Shown in pieces: positions 54,347-61,957 of a DNA stretch of 64,000 bases (the stretch's first letter is position 1; each line of letters begins with the position of its first letter). Origin of the DNA: Pelagibacteraceae bacterium AG-426-M19 (lineage in GTDB: Bacteria > Pseudomonadota > Alphaproteobacteria > Pelagibacterales > Pelagibacteraceae); the NCBI GenBank assembly GCA_003210025.1, contig QCNW01000002.1, forward strand, positions 107,295-171,294, given 5' to 3'. The position numbers and the translations under genes were made by a program. Below the pieces are notes generated by a model, which saw only the letters and a program-made list of their open reading frames with translations, ran no database searches and had not been told where the DNA came from.

Positions 54347-54848
54347 TTAACTGCAGCTTTTTTTAGCCGCGTTATATGCTTTAGTGAAGCCCATCAAAGA
54401 ATAATGATCAATTGTTTGAGATCCAGATTTATTATATCCAGTAACCATTAATCTTGAGGCCTTTTTCATTCTGCTAACAACTTTTTTTTCAATTTTATTA
54501 CTTGAAATCCATGCAAAATTATCTTGAGCTATATCAAATTTATATTTTGATTTACCAGAGCTAGCTGTAATTGAATTTTGGCTGTTGTATTCATAGCCTG
54601 AGGTTGTGCTTACTTCGTCTTTAATTTTTTCAGATGGTCTAAAAGTTACAAATAATCTTGCATCTCTATCATTTTTTTTTAGGAGATTGAAGAACAGGTT
54701 TAGATTGAGCAAAACATACTTTACTATCCCCATTAGTAACAACAATTGCATCCCAGTCTTTAAATGTTCCTATTTTATTTAATTCTTCTGAATAAGAATT
54801 TGATCCAAATAAGAGAATAAAAAAAATTATTTTAAAAATTATGGACAT
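54347..54848 (-). pseudogene. IalB-like secreted protein, frameshifted at an A9 tract
   Basis: The ORF track shows only the second half (54347-54751). The true start is the ATG at 54848, overlapping the aldo/keto reductase stop by 10 bp. It encodes a signal peptide (IIFKIIFFILLFGSNSYS) followed by GTFKDWDAIVVTNGDSKVCF. At a run of nine A (54672-54680, T on the + strand) the frame hits TGA. With eight A the protein continues in register as DRDARLFVTFRPSEKI to a C-terminal Cys, giving about 166 aa. The pattern fits the invasion-associated locus B family. It could be a sequencing error, decay, or slippage-corrected expression. Confidence 0.75.
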
Positions 54849-55873
54849 GGATTTGGATATTTTTTTTGAATTTCATTAATTTCATTAATTATTTCTTTAT
54901 CAAGATTCACTTTTACACTTTCTATATTTGTTTTCAACTGCTCCATTGTTGTTGCACCAATAATAACGCTAGACATAAAATCCTGTATCTCACAAAATTT
55001 TATACACATTTGACTCATATCAATGTTGTATTTTTCACTAATATTAAAATACTCATCAACAGCTTCGTTAGTATTTGGTTTTCGATATCTTGTCCAAAAA
55101 TCCCAATCTCTTTCCATCCGAGATCCTTTTGGAAATTGCTTATTTCTATATTTACCACTTAAAAAACCACTGGCTAAAGGAGAATAAGATAAACAGCCAA
55201 TATTTTCTCTTATAGATACCTCAGCTAATCCAACTTCATATGACCTATTTAATAAACTATAGGGATTTTGTATGGACATCATTCTTGGCAAACCCTTTTC
55301 CTTTGAGAGTTTAAGATAATTCATAACACCCCAAGGAGTTTCATTAGATAAACCTACATGTCTAATTTTACCTTGCTCAATATACTTTTGTAATTCAACC
55401 AACACGTCTTCGAATTTATTCCATTCATTTTCTTTATGCACATATCCAAGTCTTCCAAAATTGTTTACATTTCTTTCTGGCCAATGAAGCTGATATAAAT
55501 CTATATAATCTGTTTTAAGTCTTTTAAGACTGTTATGAAGTGCATTTTCGAGATTCTTCCCTACAAAACTATTTTCACCATTTCTAATATAATCTCTAGC
55601 AGGACCACAAACTTTAGTTGCAAGTATCACATCTTTTCTTTTTTTTGTTTTTTCAAACCAATTTCCAATGATCGTCTCTGTATGACCAAAAGTTTCAGCT
55701 TTAGGGGGTACCGCATAAAGTTCTGCTGTATCCCAAAAATTAACCCCATTTTCTAGTGAGAAATCCATTTGTTCGAAGGCCTCTTCTTGGCTATTTTGTT
55801 CACCCCAAGTCATGGTGCCGAGGCAAATTGTGCTAATATCTATATCTGTTGTTCCTAATTTTTTATAATTCAT
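54839..55873 (-). CDS. Aldo/keto reductase (Tas-like)
   Basis: This 344-aa TIM-barrel NADPH oxidoreductase resembles E. coli Tas. GTTDIDISTICLGTMTWGEQ is the N-terminus, NFWDTAELYAVPP carries the Asp-Tyr pair, ILATKVCG the Lys, and IDLYQLHWPER the catalytic-site His. IGCLSYSPLASGFLSGKY and SSVIIGATTMEQL form the cofactor site. The substrate is unknown. It heads the run to the IalB-like gene and argG and is divergent from the Bax-inhibitor gene. Confidence 0.93.
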   Translation of the reverse strand: MNYKKLGTTDIDISTICLGTMTWGEQNSQEEAFEQMDFSLENGVNFWDTAELYAVPPKAETFGHTETIIGNWFEKTKKRKDVILATKVCGPARDYIRNGENSFVGKNLENALHNSLKRLKTDYIDLYQLHWPERNVNNFGRLGYVHKENEWNKFEDVLVELQKYIEQGKIRHVGLSNETPWGVMNYLKLSKEKGLPRMMSIQNPYSLLNRSYEVGLAEVSIRENIGCLSYSPLASGFLSGKYRNKQFPKGSRMERDWDFWTRYRKPNTNEAVDEYFNISEKYNIDMSQMCIKFCEIQDFMSSVIIGATTMEQLKTNIESVKVNLDKEIINEINEIQKKYPNPCP

Positions 55874-55945
55874 TAAATATTAAGTATTTGTTACCTATAT
55901 TTTGACTGCTTGAAAAATTTAAAATTTATTACTATATATTTAATT

Positions 55946-56704
55946 ATGGAATTCAATAGAGACAATATTTTAAATAGATCAACGACAGCAAAAAAAGCTG
56001 TTGTGATGGATGAAGGCCTTAGAGCCTACATGCTTAAAGTTTACAACTACATGGCAACTGGAGTTTTGTTAACGGGAATCATTGCATTGCTATCTTTTAA
56101 AATGTCAGTAGTTACAGATGCAAGCGGATCAATAGTTGCTTTAACTGAGTTCGGAAATGCAATTTATCTATCAGGATTGAAATGGGTGGTTATGTTAGCT
56201 CCTCTCGGAATTGTTTTTTATATGAGTTTTGGGATAAATAAAATGAGTTCTTCAAAAGCTCAAACTACTTTTTGGATTTTTGCAGCCTTGATGGGTTTGT
56301 CACTATCATCAATTTTATTAGTTTACACAGGTCTTAGTGTGACGAGAGTATTTTTCATATCTTCAGCAACATTTGGAGCTATGAGTATATATGGTTACAC
56401 AACTAAAAGAGACCTCACAAAATTTGGATCATTCTTAATGATGGGTTTGATCGGTATTATAATTGCATCTTTAGTAAATATTTTCTTAAAATCTTCAATG
56501 ATGTACTTTGCTATTTCAATCATTGGAGTTCTTATATTTGTTGGATTAACTGCATACGACACACAAAAAATTAAGAATATGTACGCAGCATCAGATTCAG
56601 GTGAAGTAATTGGCAAGAAAGCTGTTATGGGAGCTTTAACATTATACTTAGATTTTATAAATTTATTTATAATGCTTTTAAGATTGTTCGGTCAAAGAAG
56701 ATAA
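55946..56704 (+). CDS. Bax inhibitor-1 / YccA family membrane protein
   Basis: This 252-aa protein has seven hydrophobic helices and fits the BI-1 (UPF0005, YbhL/YccA) family. RAYMLKVYNYMATGVLLTGIIALLS, SSSKAQTTFWIFAALMGLSLSSILLVY, and the C-terminal YDTQKIKNMY and GALTLYLDFINLFIMLLRL with the conserved acidic residues are diagnostic. Relatives are ion channels or modulators of membrane proteases. I start at ATG 55946 (MEFNRDNIL), as the 12 extra residues in the track (MKNLKFITIYLI) look like non-coding leader. Confidence 0.92.
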   Translation: MEFNRDNILNRSTTAKKAVVMDEGLRAYMLKVYNYMATGVLLTGIIALLSFKMSVVTDASGSIVALTEFGNAIYLSGLKWVVMLAPLGIVFYMSFGINKMSSSKAQTTFWIFAALMGLSLSSILLVYTGLSVTRVFFISSATFGAMSIYGYTTKRDLTKFGSFLMMGLIGIIIASLVNIFLKSSMMYFAISIIGVLIFVGLTAYDTQKIKNMYAASDSGEVIGKKAVMGALTLYLDFINLFIMLLRLFGQRR

Positions 56705-56711
56705 TCAAAAA

Positions 56712-57047
56712 CTATAGTTTTTTCCAATTTGTTTTTTTTAGAAGTATTTCTAAATCATAAGCATTATTTAAAATTTTACCATTTCTATCAGTTATTAAAT
56801 ATTTCAAATTCTTATTAGAAGGTTTAAAATTTTTACAAATGTTGTAGATAGCTTTTTCTGCTGCATTTTTAAAAATACTAAAACTTACTCTTTTACTTGA
56901 TATTGAGAGGCCATAGTCTTTCCAAGATCCTTCAGATACCATTTTAGCATATAGGTCTAATATAATTTTTAGTTCTTTTTTTTCAAAAAAATACCTTTGG
57001 TTTTGTTCTTTGTTTGAATTATTTATTACTAATTTTAAATTACTCAT
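56712..57047 (-). CDS. DUF2794 family protein
   Basis: This 111-aa soluble protein fits DUF2794, an alphaproteobacterial family of unknown role. FFEKKELKIILDLYAKMVSEGSWKDYGLSI, FSIFKNAAEKAIYNICK and YLITDRNGKILNNAYDLEILL are the recognisable blocks. It overlaps yciB by 8 bp on the same strand. Confidence 0.85.
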   Translation of the reverse strand: MSNLKLVINNSNKEQNQRYFFEKKELKIILDLYAKMVSEGSWKDYGLSISSKRVSFSIFKNAAEKAIYNICKNFKPSNKNLKYLITDRNGKILNNAYDLEILLKKTNWKKL

Positions 57048-57591
57048 TTAATTTGTGTTTATTAATCAACCCAACTTGTGATGCTGTAAAGATGAATGTA
57101 ATTGGTAGCATTCCCCAAACTTTAAAGTTAACCCAAAATTCCTCTGTTTGAGTTCTCCAAACAATTTCATTTAATATAGCTAAAAAAATAAAAAAATAAG
57201 TCCATCTGTTATTCAAAATTTTCCAACCTTCATCAGACATTGGCAGTGTTTTTCCAAGTATTAATTTTAAAACTGGTTCATTGGTGAAGTATTTTCCAAA
57301 GAATAAAGCTAAGGCAAATAAAATATTTATAATAGTGGGTTTCATATAAATAAAAATTGGATTATCAAAATAAATTGTTAAACCTCCAAATAGAGTAATT
57401 AAAATTCCTCCTAACAAAGGAACCATCGGAACTTTTTTTTCCAGTATCCAAACCAATAGAACAGAAATTATTGTTGCGACAATTAGAGGTGGTATTGCAA
57501 CTTTTAAATTTTTATCACTGTTATAATAAAAGAAGAAAAAAATAGCTAAAGGCCCAACGTCTGTAATGAATTTTAGAAGTGATTTATTCAC
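57040..57591 (-). CDS. yciB: Inner membrane septation protein YciB/IspA family
   Basis: This 183-aa protein has about five helices. The family N-terminus is KSLLKFITDVGPLAIFFFFYY, followed by KPTIINILFALALFFGKYFT, LPMSDEGWKILNNRWTYFFIFLAILNEIVWR and FWVNFKVWGMLPITFIFTASQVGLI. The family affects septation and envelope integrity. The start is GTG, which places MNKSLLKF at the N-terminus. It is coupled to DUF2794. Confidence 0.92.
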   Translation of the reverse strand: MNKSLLKFITDVGPLAIFFFFYYNSDKNLKVAIPPLIVATIISVLLVWILEKKVPMVPLLGGILITLFGGLTIYFDNPIFIYMKPTIINILFALALFFGKYFTNEPVLKLILGKTLPMSDEGWKILNNRWTYFFIFLAILNEIVWRTQTEEFWVNFKVWGMLPITFIFTASQVGLINKHKLNE

Positions 57592-57669
57592 TGCTACATA
57601 TTAACAGATTAATAAAACATTTATATTTTTTTTATTGATTTTTTTCATCAAATATCCATATTTAATATT

Positions 57670-57990
57670 GTGAGTACTCAAAAAGCTAAATTTTCAATTG
57701 GAGACGTTGTAAAACATAGACACTTCGATTTTAGAGGTGTGATTTACGATGTTGACTTTGAATTTAATAACTCAGAGGAGTGGTATCAATCGATTCCAAA
57801 AAACGTGAGACCTAGAAAGGATCAGCCATTTTATCATTTACTAGCAGAGAATGACGAAATTACTTACGAGGCTTATGTGTCTGAGCAAAATCTATTATTT
57901 GATGACTCTGAAGAGCCTATAAAACACCCTCTAATTAACGAAATTTTTTCAGGTAAGCGTGGATCAAGCTACTTCAAGCCTTCAAATTAA
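57670..57990 (+). CDS. hspQ: Heat shock protein HspQ
   Basis: This 106-aa protein fits HspQ (YccV-like hemimethylated-DNA-binding domain). KFSIGDVVKHRHFDFRGVIYDVDFEF, RPRKDQPFYHLLAEN and YEAYVSEQNLLFDDSEEPIKHP are diagnostic. In enterobacteria HspQ enhances Lon and affects DnaA stability. The start is GTG. A CCATAT element about 16 bp upstream of the start, with a TTGAT-like -35, could be a weak heat-shock promoter, but the match is poor. Confidence 0.93.
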   Translation: MSTQKAKFSIGDVVKHRHFDFRGVIYDVDFEFNNSEEWYQSIPKNVRPRKDQPFYHLLAENDEITYEAYVSEQNLLFDDSEEPIKHPLINEIFSGKRGSSYFKPSN

Positions 57991-58060
57991 CTAATAGCCA
58001 ATATTTAAACACAATTGTCCCAAATCTCTGTCATATCTGTTTGTTATAAAATATTTAATT

Positions 58061-58110
58061 CTGATCAAGAGTACTGTTTTTCCTCTATCTCCCTCTGTAT
58101 TCTTGGTCAG
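58061..58110 (+). ncRNA. Long hairpin with pyrimidine-rich loop upstream of ccmC (leader element or small RNA)
   Basis: A 14-bp stem (CTGATCAAGAGTAC pairing with GTATTCTTGGTCAG, all 14 positions paired with two G-U) encloses a 22-nt loop of almost only C and U (TTTTTCCTCTATCTCCCTCT). A TATAAA -10-like box at 58045 would start transcription at about the base of the stem. No T-run follows, so it is not an intrinsic terminator. It lies 47 bp before the ccmC ATG. It could be a 5' leader or a small RNA whose loop mimics an anti-Shine-Dalgarno sequence. Confidence 0.5.
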
Positions 58111-58157
58111 AAAATTTTGAACAATTTTAATCTAAAATTTATGTGTTATAAAAAATT

Positions 58158-58865
58158 ATGATTAATTATTTCAATCCGAATAATACTTTAAAGATAATTA
58201 ATAGAATACAAAAGTTTGTATTTGCTCTATTTATAATTGTATTGTTACTTGGATTAGTTGAAGCTTTAGTTCTTTCTCCTGAGGATTATAAGCAGAGTGA
58301 CTCAGTTAGGATTATGTATGTCCATGTTCCATCAGCTTGGATATCACTCGGAATATTTTCATTTATTTCCATTCTTTCTTTTGGAGTTTTTGTTTTTAAA
58401 AATAAAAATTTCTCTTTAATAACAAAAAGTTTAGCACCTTCTGGTTTTGTTTTTAGCATAATAGCTTTAGTTACAGGATCAATTTGGGGAAAACCAACCT
58501 GGGGAACTTGGTGGGCTTGGGATGCAAGAATAACTTCAATGCTTTTACTTTCAATTTTTTATTTATTGTTCATTACTTCTTGGAAGATTACGACAGACAC
58601 TGGTAAAGCAGAAAAAATTAGCTCAATAATAGCAATTATTGGTCTTATAAATATTCCAGTTATAAAATTTTCAGTAGAATGGTGGAATACTTTACACCAA
58701 CCTGCGTCAGTAAAAATTTTGGAAGAAACAACAATTCATTCTTCAATGTTGACACCATTAGCTATAATGACTGCGGCATTTGCTCTATTTTCACTTTTGA
58801 TATTTTTAATGAAATATAATACAGAACTGTTAAAGATTAAAAATAAAGGCCTTAATAGATTATGA
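58158..58865 (+). CDS. ccmC: Cytochrome c maturation heme-handling protein CcmC
   Basis: This 235-aa, six-helix inner-membrane protein loads heme onto CcmE. The tryptophan-rich WWD motif WGKPTWGTWWAWDARITSML is intact, and VHVPSAWISLGIFSF and WWNTLHQPASV carry the two conserved His ligands. It opens the System I operon ccmC-ccmD-ccmE-ccmF and overlaps ccmD by 4 bp. No ccmA or ccmB is in the window. Confidence 0.97.
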   Translation: MINYFNPNNTLKIINRIQKFVFALFIIVLLLGLVEALVLSPEDYKQSDSVRIMYVHVPSAWISLGIFSFISILSFGVFVFKNKNFSLITKSLAPSGFVFSIIALVTGSIWGKPTWGTWWAWDARITSMLLLSIFYLLFITSWKITTDTGKAEKISSIIAIIGLINIPVIKFSVEWWNTLHQPASVKILEETTIHSSMLTPLAIMTAAFALFSLLIFLMKYNTELLKIKNKGLNRL

Positions 58866-59089
58866 TTAGTGAACTACTAAATATGAATGGATACGGTGTA
58901 TACGTTTGGTCATCATTTATATTTACTCTATTTTCTTTTAGCTTCTTGTACGCGGTAGTAAAATTAAACTTAATTAAAGAGAAAAAGAAATTTGAGGAAA
59001 ATTATAAATCACTAGATGAAAAGAAACTTGCATCAGTAGCTAAGCAAAAAAACGTACAGAGAGATATTAGCAAACACTTCCACATCTAA
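58862..59089 (+). CDS. ccmD: Heme exporter protein CcmD
   Basis: This 75-aa single-pass membrane protein fits CcmD, the small subunit that releases holo-CcmE from the CcmABCD complex. NGYGVYVWSSFIFTLFSFSFLYAVVKLN shows the conserved Gly-x-Y-x-x-Y-V-W start and the helix, followed by a charged cytoplasmic tail. The tail is somewhat longer than usual. It lies between ccmC (4-bp overlap) and ccmE (18 bp). Confidence 0.9.
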   Translation: MISELLNMNGYGVYVWSSFIFTLFSFSFLYAVVKLNLIKEKKKFEENYKSLDEKKLASVAKQKNVQRDISKHFHI

Positions 59090-59107
59090 AGTTTAACTAA
59101 AATTCAC

Positions 59108-59530
59108 ATGTACGGAAAAAAAGTTAAATTTAGAGCCCTTTTTATTTTTTTAATTTTAATTTCATTAGTTCTTACAATTTTTTTGGTGGTTAAATCTCTT
59201 GAGGAAAACGTAGTATATTTTAAGTCTCCAACAGACATTAAAAACCTTAATGAAATCAAAAATGCTCAAAAAATTAGAGTTGGTGGAATGGTGAAAAAAA
59301 ATTCTATTAAAATAAACGATAAAGAAATTTTTTTCGTAATTACAGATTTCAAAAATGAATTATTAGTCAACTTTAAAGGATCTGTACCTAATCTGTTTGA
59401 AGAGGGTAAGGGTGTAGTTGCTGAAGGTTTATTAAAGGATAAAAGTTTTCTAAATGCTGACAAGATTTTAGCAAAACATGATGAAAATTATATGCCTCCT
59501 GAAGTCAGCGAAGCTATGAAAAACAATTAA
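59108..59530 (+). CDS. ccmE: Heme chaperone CcmE
   Basis: This 140-aa membrane-anchored beta-barrel protein carries heme to CcmF/CcmH. It has an N-terminal anchor ([19 protein letters not shown]), then [33 protein letters not shown], and the heme-binding [13 protein letters not shown] with the covalent His (HxxxY form). It is normal in length and followed 5 bp later by the broken ccmF. Confidence 0.96.
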   Translation: MYGKKVKFRALFIFLILISLVLTIFLVVKSLEENVVYFKSPTDIKNLNEIKNAQKIRVGGMVKKNSIKINDKEIFFVITDFKNELLVNFKGSVPNLFEEGKGVVAEGLLKDKSFLNADKILAKHDENYMPPEVSEAMKNN

Positions 59531-59535
59531 TTTGT

Positions 59536-59832
59536 ATGTCTAATTATTTTGGAAATTATTCTTTATATATTGCTTTAATAGCATCTGTTTATTTAATTTT
59601 TAAGTCATACTTGGATGCAAATTCAGAAAATAAATATTTAGATAAAAACTTTATTTTAATTACTTCAATACAAACTATAATGATTACGGTAAGTTTTTTT
59701 AGTCTAGTTGCAGCTTTTGTAATTTCAGATTTTAGTAATGAAACTGTTTTCAACAATTCTCATACTTTAAAACCTTTATTTTATAAAGTATCAGGCACAT
59801 GGGGAAATCACGAGGGAAGTTTATTATTGTGG
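59536..59832 (+). pseudogene. ccmF: CcmF, N-terminal fragment (first 99 residues) cut at a rearrangement junction
   Basis: This is the true start of CcmF, the heme lyase subunit. LIASVYLIFKSYL, HTLKPLFYKVSGTWGNHEG and SLLLW match the family up to residue 99. After TGG at 59830-59832 the reading frame continues for about 20 junk residues to a stop at 59892. The rest of ccmF is on the opposite strand at 62464-64000. By comparison with E. coli CcmF, only roughly 15 residues are missing between the two pieces inside this window. Confidence 0.88.
59828..59832. other. Rearrangement junction (inversion or chimera breakpoint) between ccmF and lldD2
   Basis: Homology to CcmF on the + strand ends at 59832 and homology to the second lactate-dehydrogenase-like protein on the - strand begins at 59828. 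The five bases TGTGG can belong to both, a microhomology junction. Everything to the right is in inverted order relative to a normal ccm operon. Confidence 0.85.
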
Positions 59833-59938
59833 TTTCGTCATCCGCACCACCATCAATGTAATGAAAAATCGGAGCTGGTAATCTTTTTTTAGCTAACTTT
59901 CTAAAATCCTCAAAATTGTAACAATTCTTCAAACTCAT
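59828..59938 (-). pseudogene. Second FMN-dependent alpha-hydroxy-acid dehydrogenase (lldD2), N-terminal 37 residues only
   Basis: The protein begins SLKNCYNFEDFRKLAKKRL and continues to IDGGADDETT, about 75% identical to the start of the complete neighbour lldD1. It then runs into reversed ccmF sequence. Its ATG overlaps the lldD1 stop (ATGA), as in an operon lldD1-lldD2. The 62-aa ORF in the track is therefore a fusion of a gene start with antisense ccmF, not a real small gene. Confidence 0.85.
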
Positions 59939-61089
59939 GCATTTCGGAATCTTAAATTATTTCGATTAAGATCACTAATCTTTGTGCAGCCCATTAATTT
60001 CATGTCTCTTACTAATTCAGTTTTATATAAGTTAAGTGCTCTCTCAACGCCTTCTTGACCTGCTGCAGCTAAAGCATAAAGATATAATCTTCCACCAGCA
60101 CATGCTTTTGCACCCATAGATAAAGCTTTTAACATGTGAGTACCTCTTTGAAATCCACCTTCACAAATAACATCTAACTTATCACCAACTGCATCAACAA
60201 TTTCAGCTAATTGATCGAATGGTGATCTAGATCCATCAAGTTGTCTTCCTCCATGATTTGATACCATTATACCAGTGCATCCGATATCAACTGCCCTTTT
60301 AGCATCTTCAACACTCATAACTCCCTTAAGCGCAAAATGGCCACCCCACTGAGAGCACAATTTTTCAGCGTCGTCCCAGTTCATAGATTGATCCAACATA
60401 GTAGAAAAATAATTACCAATTGAAGTATTTGTGTCAGTTCCTTCTTTAACGAAATCTTGAAGATGTGGTAGTTCAAATTTTCCTTTGGTTAAATAATTTA
60501 TTCCCCACATTGGTTTTGTGGCAAAACTAAACAAACTCGAAAGTGTTAATTTTGGAGGTGATGTAAATCCAGTTCTTAAATCTCTTTCACGATTTCCTCC
60601 TGTTATCGTATCAACAGTTAAAGCCATCACATCAAATTTTGCTGCTTTTGCTCGTTCTAAACAAGAGTCATTTAATCCTCTGTCTTTATGGAAATAAAAT
60701 TGAAACATTTTTGGTGTGTCTATTAAAGATGAAATTTCCTCAACACTAACCGTAGCCAATGCCGAAACACCAAACATCGTATTAAACTTCTTTGCAGCTT
60801 TTCCAACCGCTCTTTCTCCTTCGTAGTGGAATAGCCTTTGCAGAGCTGTTGGAGAACAATAAAAAGGTAAGTCTAATTTTTTTCCAAAAATAGTTGTCGA
60901 CAAATCCACATTTTCAACACCTCTTAAGACATTTGGAACTAAGTCAACGTCATTAAATGCACTACTATTTCTTGCATAAGTTATTTCATCATCTGCAGCC
61001 CCATCAATATAATGAAATATTGGTGACGGAAGCTTTTGTTTTGCCAATTTTCTAAAGTCATAAAAGTTATGACAATCTTTTAATCTCAT
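59935..61089 (-). CDS. lldD: FMN-dependent alpha-hydroxy-acid (L-lactate-type) dehydrogenase, lldD1
   Basis: This 384-aa TIM-barrel flavoenzyme oxidises an L-2-hydroxy acid, most likely L-lactate, to the keto acid. FRKLAKQKLPSPIFHYIDGAADDEITYARN is the N-terminal signature, DLPFYCSPTALQRLFHYEGERAV the FMN site, and VSNHGGRQLDGSRSPFDQL carries the catalytic His and substrate Arg. VICEGGFQRGTHMLKALSMGAKACAGGRLYLYALA binds the FMN phosphate. It is downstream of pagL (8 bp) and was followed by a paralogue, lldD2, of which only the start remains here. Confidence 0.93.
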   Translation of the reverse strand: MRLKDCHNFYDFRKLAKQKLPSPIFHYIDGAADDEITYARNSSAFNDVDLVPNVLRGVENVDLSTTIFGKKLDLPFYCSPTALQRLFHYEGERAVGKAAKKFNTMFGVSALATVSVEEISSLIDTPKMFQFYFHKDRGLNDSCLERAKAAKFDVMALTVDTITGGNRERDLRTGFTSPPKLTLSSLFSFATKPMWGINYLTKGKFELPHLQDFVKEGTDTNTSIGNYFSTMLDQSMNWDDAEKLCSQWGGHFALKGVMSVEDAKRAVDIGCTGIMVSNHGGRQLDGSRSPFDQLAEIVDAVGDKLDVICEGGFQRGTHMLKALSMGAKACAGGRLYLYALAAAGQEGVERALNLYKTELVRDMKLMGCTKISDLNRNNLRFRNA

Positions 61090-61097
61090 ATCTTATG

Positions 61098-61583
61098 TTA
61101 AAATTTTTTTGTAAAATTAAACATATAACTATTTGCCCCAGGATTTTTATCTCCAAGACTCGCATTAGAAATATGATTATAAGAAATACCTAATTCAGAA
61201 TTAGATGAAATGTGAAATAATATCTGTATTTGTGTCTTAAATTCAATTTCGTGACCTAAATCTTTGCCATCTCCTTCGTCGTAATATCCAATTGCAAAAC
61301 TAGGAGAGAAAGTAGTTGAATTAGATTTTTGATTTAATTGATAACCTGTATAAATATATAATGCATCATCAGCCGTTATCATTGCACCTGTCACAGGCTG
61401 AACATTTCCTAAGAAAATATCTTTGCTAGCATTAAAATTTATATATTCGGCACCAAATAGATTTGCTCTCTTACCATCATCGCTGAAATCGAACATGCCA
61501 GTGTAAAAACTCCATTTATTTTCTGCATTAGAAAATGAGACAGTAAGAAATGAGATTATCAAAGTTTTAATTAAAATCTTCAT
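61098..61583 (-). CDS. PagL-like outer-membrane lipid A 3-O-deacylase (acyloxyacyl hydrolase)
   Basis: This 161-aa exported protein has a signal peptide (ILIKTLIISFLTVSFSNA) and alternating beta strands ending in Phe, as in an eight-strand outer-membrane barrel. ELGISYNHISNASLGDKNPGANSYMFNFTKKF matches the PagL active-site region with the His-x-Ser pair. The downstream Glu of Pseudomonas PagL is not obvious here (Asn occupies my best alignment). It would trim lipid A acyl chains. It lies between ccmH and lldD1 and is oddly part of the ccm transcription unit. Confidence 0.82.
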   Translation of the reverse strand: MKILIKTLIISFLTVSFSNAENKWSFYTGMFDFSDDGKRANLFGAEYINFNASKDIFLGNVQPVTGAMITADDALYIYTGYQLNQKSNSTTFSPSFAIGYYDEGDGKDLGHEIEFKTQIQILFHISSNSELGISYNHISNASLGDKNPGANSYMFNFTKKF

Positions 61584-61597
61584 ATTAAAAATCCTGG

Positions 61598-61957
61598 TTA
61601 CTTTATAGATACTTTTCTAATAATTAAAAGGCCGCCAAAAGCGAACAAAATCAAAGGTATTGACCAGAGTAAAAATGTATTTCGGTTTAATTCTGGTTCA
61701 TAGACAATCCATTCTCCGTATTTATTTTTTAAATAATCATATATTTCTTCATCTTCTTTACCTTCATCAATCTTATTTTTTACAACAAGCTTCATACTAA
61801 TGGCAAAATCGGACTGAGAATCGTAAACAGATTGACCTTGGCATATCAAACACCTTAAGTTTTTTGTAATTTGATCTACTTTAGTATTTATTTCATTAGC
61901 ATAGGAAAAATTAAAACTAAAATATAGCAGCAATATTAATTTTAAAATTTTAAGCAT
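61598..61957 (-). CDS. ccmH: Cytochrome c-type biogenesis protein CcmH (CycL)
   Basis: This 119-aa protein has a signal peptide (ILKLILLLYFSFNFSYA), the thiol motif LRCLICQGQSVYDSQSD (CxxC near residues 36-39), the helix KNKYGEWIVYEPEL, and a C-terminal membrane anchor. It reduces and holds apocytochrome c for heme attachment by CcmF. It is the short form without a TPR (CcmI) part. It overlaps ccmG by 8 bp. Confidence 0.95.
   Translation of the reverse strand: MLKILKLILLLYFSFNFSYANEINTKVDQITKNLRCLICQGQSVYDSQSDFAISMKLVVKNKIDEGKEDEEIYDYLKNKYGEWIVYEPELNRNTFLLWSIPLILFAFGGLLIIRKVSIK

Noticed and set aside
57620-57669. Possible heat-shock promoter before hspQ (TTGAT-like -35, CCATAT -10)
   Set aside because: The -35 match is poor and the spacing is short, so it is mentioned only in the hspQ entry.
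59750-59938. 62-aa minus-strand ORF listed in the track
   Set aside because: Its first 37 codons are the start of lldD2 and the remainder is antisense ccmF, so it is a junction artefact rather than a gene.
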